64,000 bases of DNA, from the NCBI RefSeq assembly GCF_000327385.1, contig NW_008709379.1:1308810-1372809 (forward strand), given 5' to 3'. Origin of the DNA: Lottia gigantea (lineage: Eukaryota > Mollusca > Gastropoda > Lottiidae). Below, one piece after another: positions 26,208 through 36,479 of the stretch. The notes beneath the pieces were generated by a model, which was given only the letters and a program-made list of their open reading frames with translations, ran no database searches and had not been told where the DNA came from. A program made the position numbers and the translations under genes. The stretch's first letter is position 1, and every line of letters begins with the position of its first letter.

Positions 26208-29200
26208 GCCCAGTCAAAACGTGGAAGAAGACGTCATATTTTGTGACATTGAAGCCACTGTAGCGACTGGATTTGAGCAAACTGCAAGAGAAGAGGTTAT
26301 AGAAAAGCTAGGATTTGATGTCAGGTCATCGCGAGGGAAAATAACCATCAGAACGCCTATTTCTCAAGTACCAAGAGTAAGTCTTCAGTAAATGATATTG
26401 AAGGTCAAGGCCATCCATCAAAATCAAATTGAAATTGTGAAGATTTTTATTTTCACTGAATTCATGTGTGTTTAGGCGCCAGTCTGATTTATTTTATGGG
26501 TCAATGATACATTAGGTTCAAGGACTTTAAAGGGACAGGTACGCCATTTTGGGGGGTTGATTTTAGTCTTGAAAATATGTAAATACTAAATAGTCTTTGG
26601 TTGGATGCACTAGAAATGTACCAAAATCGCATAATTCCTTCAAAAATATCTAAATCTAGGAATTTTACTCACTATTTCTATGTATGTATTTTCTATATAT
26701 CACAGTGTATGATGAAATGACGAGTTGTCATTTTAATGTTCCAATGCAGATATTTCATAACACATATCAATTTGAATGCTCAAATTTCAATCTTGAGCTG
26801 TGAACATTATCACTGATTGACCTGTGTGTACTCTCAGTGTCTGCTGAGGCTTCTTCATCTTATCTTTATCTTTGATTTTGCTTTGTTCTACCGATTGCAG
26901 AGTTTTGTGCTGCTTGCTAGTTGCTTCTTTTTTCTTGTGTTTCACACTTTTTCATTGCCAATTGGAGAGTTTCTTACATTTTCATAAGATTCTTATTCTC
27001 AGTGATTAATGAATGATTTTTGTGTTTAGAAGCCTTCTTCTATTCCAGATTTTGACCCTATTTATTCATATGGCATACTAGTAGTTTTTACTCCATTTTA
27101 TGTTTTGCCAAATAGAAATCCATTAGTTTTTTCAACTTTCTTAATTTCAGATATTAAAGTTAGGAACTATTGATAATTGTAGAGTTGTTATAAAACATAT
27201 CAGAGGATTTGAGTTTCCTAAAGATCAGGTAAGAACCGGTTGGATTTATTATGGAAAGATACTAAACTCTAGGATGGGAGAGCTTATTAACTCATATTAA
27301 ACTCAGCCCTCTACACTTCGTCAATAGATCAATAGAACTGATATGAGGTCAATACACAACAATACCTTCCGTTTAATGATATAAGAACACTATCTTTCCA
27401 AGTTTATATTCCAAAGGAAGGTTTTTTTTCTCTCTGATTCAATTCTAATTTGAAAATTTTATTCAAATCAGAACATTTAATGACTTGCACGCTGCTTTCG
27501 TTTTGTTTACGTTCCCAAACATAGTGTCATAATGAGTGATTTTTTCTGATTGGTGGAATTTTACTAGCAAGACAGCAGTGACCAATTTTGATTGGGCAAT
27601 GCTCATGAATTTAGCTATGAGTACGTAATTTTTCACACTTGTATTACTACTGTCTTGAGGGAGTATGACGAATGAGTAGTATACTGTTTCCAATATCGTA
27701 GGCATTCTAAGGATTGAACTAAAACCCCTTACAAGTGCTAAAGACCATACATGGTTAAACAGCATAAGGGGCTGTAGCACTTTCTGAGTTAAAATGATGG
27801 AGAGGGGTCTTGGTGGATTTAAAGTACATAATTGGAAAAGAGACTCACCTAAAGTTTGGTAGTCATTTCAAAAGTGAAGCATTGCCTCCATTATGATACA
27901 ACATTGCAGCCAGTAACTTAATCATAGGAAATTAGGAACTGTTCGGAGCTATCTTTATTTATACACTGTTTTTATCTGTGTTGTTTAATATACCTGCAGA
28001 CTATTAATACAGTACAGTAAGATGTAAAACTTTTCCAGTGGATACTATATAGTAACAGAATGATTTCCTACTTCCTAGTATTGATAGAAAATTTTATATG
28101 TATGCATAGTTATATAATAAACTACTATTATGGATCTTTAATTTAGGTAACGTTTCAATTCGCATACAGGAATCTTTTTCAAGCAATGTATACGAATGGA
28201 AAGAATTGAAACGTTGCCTAAATTAAAGAGGAGTAGTATATCCATAATAGTAGTTTATTTATATAATGTTTTATCTTCTCCTAAATGTCATTCAAGGATT
28301 GTATGCATAGTTTTCTTTCACATTAGTTGTAGTCTGAATTGTTTAGAGTTAATGAAGGGTTATCTCCCATATCATTGAAATTACAGGCTGAAAGTCTACA
28401 GAGGGTAAGAGAACTAGTAAAAGACATAGATTGGCAGCATGGTATAGAAGTATGGAATAAGGTTTTTAACTTTGACCATCCAATAGATGCTTCACATGCA
28501 AACGCCTCTGGTAATATTGGAACATCAGCTACAAAAGACAAAGAAACTTTGCAGAAAAAATCCAAAGAGAAAAAGTCAAAGAAGAAAGGAGGAAGAGGAA
28601 AAGATAAAAAGAAGAACAAGGAAAATAAAGGTTGGTGAAGCTATGAACTGGCTAGGTCCCATTTTCACATACAGAAATGTGAGCAAAATTAGTTTTGAAA
28701 TTATAACATAAAAACTAGGAGACTTAGAATGGATTTTGATTGTTCACTTTTAACTGGTTAATAGACATTTGTTACCAAACAATGCGTGAAACAAAAAGTT
28801 ACGCAGCAATGTAGATAACATGAACAGTTTTTTTCTTCAAAGACTAAGTTCATGATTCCTGATTGCTTTAGCAATTCATAGACAAATGAGCTAGTTTCTT
28901 TGAATTTTTTATCTGTCTTTCACATCAAATGGGCTGAAAAAATGTTAAAAAAGAAACATGTCCAATGAAACTTTTGTTTTTAGAAAATGTCTCGGATGGA
29001 AAAGATTCAAGACAGAAAGAGACTACAGAAAAATCTGACAGTCCAAGAGACGAAAGTGATACACCAGTGCTGGAATCTGGGTCAGAGAAGGAGAGCCATT
29101 CTGAAACATCACTTACCAAAGATGCTGCTCTAGAAGGGGCTGGTGCCACTGGGTCCAAGAAAACAGACGCAACTGATGGAGGGGAAGTGTTAAATGCTGA

Positions 29201-32200
29201 AGATCTCCCAGAAGATCAAGTCAATCAAGAGATAGATGAAATACCAGAAAGTGAACGAGTTGTGGTAACAGAAAACATGAGTAAGCCCCTCAAAGCAGAA
29301 TCAGATCTTTCCAGCCCAGAAAAAACTCATGAACCAGAATCAAAGTCTGAAGATTCTGCCAAAATTTCAGAGAAGCTTCAAGCGAAATATGAACATGATT
29401 CGACTAAACCTAAATTCCGTGTGACATGCCATCGAGTTGGAGAATGCCATAAGTTTGATTCGACTAATATGGGGGCTAATTTTGGTGGAGCTATATACAC
29501 CTATTTTGGTTGGAATGTCGATCTAACCAAGTTTGATATTGAAGTGATATTGAATATAGATTGGGATGATGTAACTGTGTGTATTGGACTGACGAAAGAA
29601 AGTCTACATAAACGTCTATTGACTAATTTTGGTATGACAACTCTCAGACCTACCATAGCCTATAATATGTTAAGGTATGTCATCAGAATTTTAATTAACT
29701 TTCGCATCTTGGGTAAAATTGCACCCCATGCGCTACAGGCTGTGCACGTTAAAGATCCCTCGACAGTTGGAAATCGAAAAAGAGCAGGCTAATGCCGCTG
29801 TCCTGGCAAAATTTCCCTCATTGCACCCAGCATGGCGTTGCCCATCTTCATAAGCCCACATGGTGCAGAAAAGTAGGACGTAAAACTCCATTCATTGCAT
29901 TTCATTTGGGTATTATTGCAATCTAATTGAAATGCAGATCTAGATGCAAGATACTACACTGCCATCTATGATCTGATATGATCTCTATAATAAGTCAATT
30001 AAACAGACGATACATAACATTAGTCTGAATACTTACTAAGTTATCAAAAGTTTGTCATATTGATTAAATCTTTACTTGTTCTCACAACTTCCATTTTGAT
30101 AGAACGGAAGAAGAGGTTTGTTGTCACTGCTGTCTTATCTCCTAATATAAGATTTGAACAACATATAGAAGCGAGGAGCACATATAACAAAACACAAGAC
30201 AATATTATGGAATATAACACACTTATCAAAAAAGTGTGTTATATTCCACAATATTGTCTTTTGTTTTGTTATATGTGCTCCTAATATAAGTTTTGACCTA
30301 TTTGTATTTGATCTATTTGTAGACTATGTGAGATTAAGTGTGGAGATGTTGTATGTGATCCAATGTGTGGTAGTGGTAGTATACCAATATCGGTGAGTCT
30401 CCAATGAACCACTCAACAAAATGCAAAATTTCATTCCTTTTCCATTCATTCAAAAACCTGAATCGAAGCGTGAAGATCCTTCCAAAGTTTCAGAAAAGCC
30501 TGAATCAAAGTCTGAACTTTTTTTGGATAGAACATACAGCACAGAACAGTAGTATATTAAAATAAACTTCACATATTTTTCAGGCTAGTGTATCATGGCC
30601 AAGAGCTATACATATGTGTGGTGAGATATATGGTAAAGCTATTGAGAAAACTCAAGACAACCTGGTTACATTGAATGAGAAGAAAAAATCTAATAATAGG
30701 TGAGAACAAAGTCTATTTCTTATAAGTTATAAGATTCATCAGTTTTATATCATCAATGATAAGGGTTGAATCAGAATTTATCTATTTTATTAGATGTGGC
30801 TGTAAACAGTCAACCTTTTACGGTACATTTATTTAATCCTTTATTGCCTTCTACAACAATACGATAATTGGTGCTTCTTTATTTAAATTCTACATACAAT
30901 GTTTACACAAATGACCCGCAGTGGCTTTGCTAACTAAGTGCTTATACACATACTTGGGCATAACACCTTAAGAGTTGTTAATCTGTTAATACATGGATGT
31001 AGGTTGGAATAACATTGAAAAAACAATTAGTGTTTGGATCGTCAATAAACCTAGACCTTTAGCACATTAAAGTTCATTGAACAGTGAACAGTTGAAAATT
31101 AAAAAAGGCAATGGCATGGCAAATCGTCTAATGTTTATGTGTCCTTTTCACTAGCAAAACAATAAAAAATGTAAAGAGTGATATTAAGGAAAGATATCTT
31201 AAAAATGTATGAATATTAAATGTATTTCAGACGATTAGTAGACCTAGATATCTACCAGTGGGATGCAACACGGCTGCCATTACGTGATGGTTGTGTGGAT
31301 GTCTTTATTACTGATCTAGTAAGTATAACTCTTTCATTTACGTCTCATAATTCTATTATCTTGCCCTTCCTATACAGGCCTAATGATATAGGTGGTATAT
31401 AGTCTTTCAATATGGTCCTTATGATGTCCATGATACAACCCAAAATATCTGAAATTTGACATTATCAAGTCTTTCAATCTGGTCCTTCTGATGTGCTAGA
31501 TACATGTGACAGGATGTTATAATTGACAGCATCTAATCTCATACCTAGTTACTATTTTCTGCAGACTTGGTGTGTTATTAAATAGTTCTAATTTCAAGAA
31601 AAGAAAAGATAATAGCTATGCTGTCTTGGAAAATAATTGTGTTCTCCTTGTGTAGTTTATTTTGGAACAATATATAACACCATTCTGAGTTAGTACAAAT
31701 TGATTATTTCTATTGTGCAACCATATTTAATTTCCTTTTCAGCCATTTGGAAGAAAGTGAGTATTTATTTATTTTTCATATTTTCACCCGTTCAGTTAAT
31801 ATTATTGGATATTATAATCAAATATTTGGGTCAAAAATCATGGCTAAGGGAGGAAAAATGAAGCTTTTAAAGTGAAGATTGTACTTCAATGTGGTTTATG
31901 TTTATTAATAATGGTAGAGCCAGAGATACAGAGGACTCTGTCTTGTATCTTGAATTTTTATAATTTTTCTTCCTCTAAAAGATATTAACTGCCTTAGTTA
32001 ATGTGTTTAATCATCTTTGGATGTGGAAAAGTGTCTTTGTTCAACTATATCATTAATTGAATATAGAATCCTTTTTTGGTCTGTATTAAAGGTTTGGTAA
32101 CAAGATGAATAATCAGAAGTTATATCCCCTGGTATTAGAAGAACTTGCTAGAGTCACTCGTAAGAAAACTGGACGTGCTTGTTTTATAACTGAAGACAAA

Positions 32201-33890
32201 CGCTGTATGACAAAGGTAATATTGGTTTGTGGTTTTTGTATTTCATGGAGAAGTTTCTAGTAAAGGACAATAAACTGAGCCCCTGTGTTTTACATGTTCA
32301 TAGCAGTAAGCGTCGAAAACTGACTCATGTGTTATGTGATGTACACAATAAGATCCTAACAAAGTTTCTATCACTGTACATTGCATAGTATTGCCAATTT
32401 TCATTTTCATTTTTCAAGTTCTCAAATTCTTGCTTTCATTCTCTGAAAAGGTTTTTGATGCTGAAACAGTGCAAGTGGAGATATTTCTAGATAAGCAATA
32501 TGTTCAAAAAAAAATTCGTCCCTTTTCTGCCTGAGAAAATGTGACTCCTACTAATCTTTTGAGATTAATATATTGATGCACAGTTTTATATTTAATAAGA
32601 TCCCAAATTGTGGTCTGCAGCACTTTATTTGCTACTTTTCATTTTTTTCAGCTGATCCAGGAATCCATTTTATGGCAAAGAAGAAAAGTTCTGGCTATCA
32701 ATATGGGTGGAATAGATACCGCTGTGTACGTACTGCATCGAACTGACGAGGATATCCCAGAAAAACTTCCTCCTGAAACCCCAGAAGAAATTTCACGAAA
32801 GCGTAAGGACATGGCCGAGGCTCAGTCAGAATCACGACGAAAATATCTTGAAGATTTAAAGAAGCTGACTGGAGGTGGAGGAAATGCCATGAAGAATAAA
32901 GAAAACACTTCACAAACTACCAGTTCAAAGCCTTCCACCAATGAATGTAGTTCCCAAATTTCTGGTACCAATATAGCTTCATCAGAATCTTCAGCACAAA
33001 CCCATGAAACTGGTTCTCCAAGAAAACGTGCCAAAATTGAAAAATCAGAATCAGAAGCCCAGACCACAGGAAAAGCTGAAGATGAAAATACTTCGGTTGC
33101 TGAAGGCATCATTCCAAAATATACTGAAACAAGATCTCAAACAACCGAAACCAGTTTAACCACAGCTGAAACTGGTTCACAAATAGAAAAGCATTCCTCT
33201 ACAACCGATTCTGGAATCCAAGCTGAACAAGAAGAGGTGGCTCAGGTTAACATCAAAACTAGGTCACAATCCAGCGGGACCAATCCAACTCTCTCTGATC
33301 TCCGAAGTCAATCCACAGAAACAAACAAGACCACAGCTGAAACGGGATCTCAAGCCACTACAACTAGAAACATTTCTGTTGACACTGAAACACCGTCCAT
33401 CCAAGTTGCTTCCAAAGGGACAGACTCTAAAAATGTTTCCACGGAAAGTGGAGTCCAAGCAGCATCAGACATTCCGAAGGTTGATACTGGTGTTGGACCA
33501 AACGAATCTCATGGCTGCCACAATCAAAATGGCTATCAAGAATCTCAATTTGATCTCCAAAAATCTCCTTATGACATTCCACTCCCACCAAGAACACCAT
33601 CAGAAATTCCTCTTCCCCCGCCAACACCTTCTGAAATACCCCTTCCTCCTCCAACTCCCTCAGAAGCTGCAAGCCCACACAAAGATGTTCGTCCAAAGTC
33701 ACTTGCCAAGACTTTAAATCTTGCTGAATCTTTCCAACCAGCATTTTCAATTTCAGAAGAGTCACAAGCAATGGCAAAAATAGAAAACAAAGATGGTGGC
33801 AAATCTCAAATAGATGCAGACATCAATGATTCAATGAAAGGTATCTCTCCATCTTCAGCTAAGAGTAGAGAGTGGAAACAAATATGGTGA
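26200..33890 (+). CDS. THUMPD3: THUMP domain-containing protein 3, tRNA (guanine-N2) methyltransferase, with extended C-terminal tail
   Basis: Ten coding exons with consensus GT-AG borders that keep frame: 26200-26376, 27151-27228, 28387-28630, 28984-29674, 30323-30392, 30584-30699, 31231-31318, 31743-31756 (14-nt microexon), 32092-32215 and 32652-33890; total 946 aa. The order matches human THUMPD3: N-terminal TGFEQTAREEV, a lysine-rich insert, the THUMP part (KFRVTCHRVGECHKF, FGGAIYTYFGW), SAM-binding motif I DPMCGSGSIPI, catalytic DLPFGRK (split over exons 7-8), and the terminal strand GGIDTAVYVLHRT. In the known family the enzyme, with TRMT112, makes N2-methylguanosine at tRNA position 6 in the cytoplasm. 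Human THUMPD3 is about 507 aa; here exon 10 adds roughly 375 disordered residues (Ser/Thr/Gln-rich, then three IPLPPPTPSE repeats). An alternative in-frame ATG lies at 26161. Introns carry repeat families A, C, E and two hairpin elements. Confidence 0.93.
26529..26690 (+). repeat. Short repeat family C in THUMPD3 intron 1
   Basis: Starts ttaaagggacaggtacgcc and continues with cattttggggggttgat, ctagaaatgta and aaatcgcataattccttcaa. A reverse-oriented copy lies at 35197-35375. No coding potential. Confidence 0.75.
27455..27685 (+). repeat. Interspersed repeat family E in THUMPD3 intron 2
   Basis: Shares with 38280-38500 the ordered blocks gctttcgttttgtttac, gaccaattttgattgg, tagctatgagtacgtaattt and gtatgacgaatg. 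The reverse-strand open frame across it (27463-27780) has no family match and is explained by the repeat. Confidence 0.7.
28111..28265. repeat. Inverted-repeat element in THUMPD3 intron 2
   Basis: The left arm 28111-28161 (aaactactattatggat then ctttaatttaggtaacgttt) is mirrored by 28203-28265, with an 11-bp insertion in the right arm. The 12-mer gtatgcatagtt occurs at 28100-28111 and 28301-28312, a direct repeat bracketing the unit. It looks like a foldback or MITE insertion. Confidence 0.75.
29706..29910 (-). mobile_element. Short interspersed repeat family A, reverse copy in THUMPD3 intron 4
   Basis: The reverse complement begins aaatgaatggagttttacgtcc and contains tctgcaccatgtgggct, gaagatgggcaacgcc, gccaggacagcggcat, and cgagggatctttaacgtgc. 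It is highly similar to the copies at 10478-10720 and 47848-48100. It extends the apparent open frame of exon 4 past its donor at 29675. Confidence 0.85.
30146..30290. mobile_element. Palindromic MITE, copy 2, in THUMPD3 intron 4
   Basis: An almost perfect palindrome: 51-nt arms 30174-30224 and 30232-30282 around a 7-nt loop, with one or two mismatches. The left flank (ataagatttgaacaacatat) matches copy 1 at 7475-7615. The long intact stem suggests a relatively recent insertion. Confidence 0.9.
30457..30517 (+). pseudogene. Exon-4-like fragment inside THUMPD3 intron 5
   Basis: This stretch reads PESKREDPSKVSEKPESKSE and closely resembles exon 4 at 29334-29380 (PESKSEDSAKISEK) in DNA and protein. 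It has no obvious splice sites of its own. It is probably a duplicated piece of the acidic linker, or a relic exon. Confidence 0.5.
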
Positions 33891-34221
33891 CAATCCACAA
33901 GAAGATGCTGAAAGCAAAGATTCTTCCAACGATGTGGCAGCTTCCAATGTAGAAAAAGGTGCAAAATGCAATGAAGCTTCCAAAGATGCAGAAGGTAATC
34001 CGTCCATAGAAGATAAATCTGACAAAAAACGTTTAGAATTGAACAGAAATAGAAATGATAGCTTTGTTCATATCAAAATGCCAGAATATGCTAGTTGTGT
34101 AGATACAGGGGAAAGCCGTGCCAAATCCTCGGTATCCAGTGTAGGGGAGGAGTCAAATGAAATGTCAATCAAAAGTGATAAGAGTGAACGTGAGAAGAAA
34201 GAAGGATGTTATCTGTTGTAA
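33891..34221 (+). CDS. Possible continuation of the THUMPD3 tail in another frame
   Basis: Directly after the exon 10 stop, a frame offset by one base is open from about 33868 to the stop at 34219-34221 (GNKYGDNPQEDAESKDSSND ... EREKKEGCYLL). Its acidic, Ser/Lys-rich composition continues that of the tail. Either the stop at 33888 is real and this is 3' UTR, or a small indel (for example in the gagagag run near 33867) or sequencing error separates two parts of one reading frame. If joined, the protein would end CYLL, which resembles a prenylation CaaX box. Possible poly(A) signals downstream are attaaa at 34547 and aataaa at 35663. Confidence 0.4.
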
Positions 34222-36479
34222 AAATCAAATCAATGAGAAACTGAAACTATTAGGAGGTAACTTGTTATGGAAGAGAAGAGCTGCTTTTAAGACTAGTTAA
34301 TCCTGTGATTTGACTTTCAAACAATTGTGTTGTGACAAACATTTACATGTAGTGTACATTCGTGGTTGTGTTCAATTTGCCTCACTAAAATTCTGTTTAC
34401 CAATATTTGCAATGTTCAGTTCCTGTTATCTGAAACATAAGTTTTTAATCATACGATTGGTTAATGTTAGCAATATTATTGACCAATCAGATTCTAGAAA
34501 CATACAAGGTTGTAGAATCATTAGCTACCTTGAATTACCACATTTGATTAAAGTTAATTTTTGATAATTTTTCTTCAGAGTTCAAAGTTTGAATTTGTAA
34601 AATTATAAATTTGATATTTTTTTTTGTTATGTTCAGATATTATTTTGTATAATTATTTAATTTGATGTAGTGCTCAGTTATTTTTCTAGTCAAAATATTT
34701 TTTTCTGTAAAAAATGTTTTTGTTTTCTTTGTCAATATTGATGTCTCGGAAACAATTCACATTCTTATGATTTAACCTTTAAACCTTTGAACACTGTGTG
34801 TCCTGAAATATAACTTTGTGTGCTCTCATCCTGGTTTGAAACTAGATTACATCAACTCTTCCACTTTAGATCTAAAGAGGACAATGCTCATGCTCGGAGG
34901 AAACAGCCTGAGGACACCCATCAAGTTTATTAGTTTAAACTTGAGAATAGAAAGGGGTTGTTAAGATGTTTTCATCATTCCAATTTTCTGTCAAGATGTG
35001 TATGGTTCCTGTAATCGCAGAAATACAAAGAGACAGATGCACCTTTTTTTTTACCAATCGTACCTTAGTATCGTAAATGGAAATTTTTTAGCTAAGCCAA
35101 TCAGTAAAAGTGTTCACAGCTCATCGTTGAATTTTGAGCCTTCAAATCCATCTGTCTCAGAATTATCTGAGGTTGAAAGTTAAAGGAAGAGTCGTCTTTT
35201 CTTGAGATGCTGTTAAAAAAGAAAAGACATCTATAGAAATAGGAAAAGAAATTCCTAGTTTCAGATATTTTTGAAGGAATTATGCGATTTTCTTATATTT
35301 CTAGTACTTCTGAAGACATTTACATTTATTCAAGACTCAAATCACCCCCCAAAATGACGCATCTGTCTCTTTAACCATATATATGATGTCATTATCACTA
35401 AAGATGCTTATATATCAAAAGGCCTTTCTGATGCCTAGTTTTGAGTGAAATTGCAAGACCAACTGACGTGAAAAATGGTACAAATCGACACTATTAAGTT
35501 TCCCCAATGCACAAAAAGTTTTAAAACATCTTAAACTCAGCCAAGGGGTCCAATTCATTTGAGCTGATCTTCACAAAGGTTATGTATGATCCATGTGACA
35601 GGGTAATTGCTCTGTTTCCAAAGGCACCAATAAGAGTAAAGTACAAGTTAACTATTTGAAACAATAAATTTAATTTTTGACAAGATGACAACAGTTAAGA
35701 TTTTTAACATAATTTCATTTCAATTTGGTTTTTGCTGAATTTTTGACTTTTGTTTACATAACTATTAGGACAACAAAGGATATCTAAATTGATTGGTCTA
35801 TAGAACAATCTTGATCACAGTATGGCATTACAGAGTCCTACTGTGTAGATTTGTTATAGACCACAATTATTTGATATCGCAACATTAATGCATTTATGAG
35901 AGGAACACCATTTGCAGGGCTGCAAAGATGATATAGCTTTAGGGCCTGGTTGTAATTAACGGGCAAGACAGGACAGGCTTGGTTACTTCGGTTGAAATAT
36001 TTGTCTTTTCATATGGACCGAGGAAGTATTGTTAAGTTTGCCACGTTGGGTAATAAAGTATACTGCACACGTGTGATGTGGCTTATATGAATACCAGGCT
36101 GGTGCTGAATGCCCAGCTTCCAGGTCTAGTCCGCTTTCCTTATAATTGCCTGGTAAATCCATAGAAATTGACTTCAGACCTGAGATATCCGACAAACAGG
36201 GACAATCACCTTGCCTGTCACATATATCCCGGCCCTTAGAAAGAATCTTTGATGAAGTCTAATTCCTGTTAATGTTTGACTAGAATAATGAACATTGACA
36301 ACTATTGGTATTTATTGGCTCCAGCCTGTATGACCTGATTGTTAAAAATGAAAAATAATTTTGTTGTTAAGTTGTCCCATCCAATTGAAAAAATAATTCC
36401 TTTTCGTCCCATAAGAAAAAAAAATTGTCTAATAGACAAAAAGATTAAAATATCATAACTGTTTTTATTCCCAACCCAT
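34222..36479. other. Intergenic region between convergent THUMPD3 and SEC62
   Basis: Contains the likely 3' UTRs of both genes, a reverse family C copy (35197-35375), a family B copy (35430-35525), and a tttatt at 36311-36316 that would be an AATAAA poly(A) signal for SEC62 on the - strand. No additional exon seen. Confidence 0.55.
35197..35375 (-). repeat. Short repeat family C, reverse copy
   Basis: The reverse complement starts ttaaagagacagatgcgtc and then shares cattttggggggtgat, ctagaaatata and aaatcgcataattccttcaa with 26529-26690. Confidence 0.75.

Noticed and set aside
27463-27780. 105-codon - strand open frame
   Set aside because: Coincides with interspersed repeat family E inside THUMPD3 intron 2; no family match.
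32698-33802. Overlapping reverse and alternate-frame open frames
   Set aside because: Shadows of the long THUMPD3 exon 10; the + frame is joined by proper splice sites and carries the conserved motifs.
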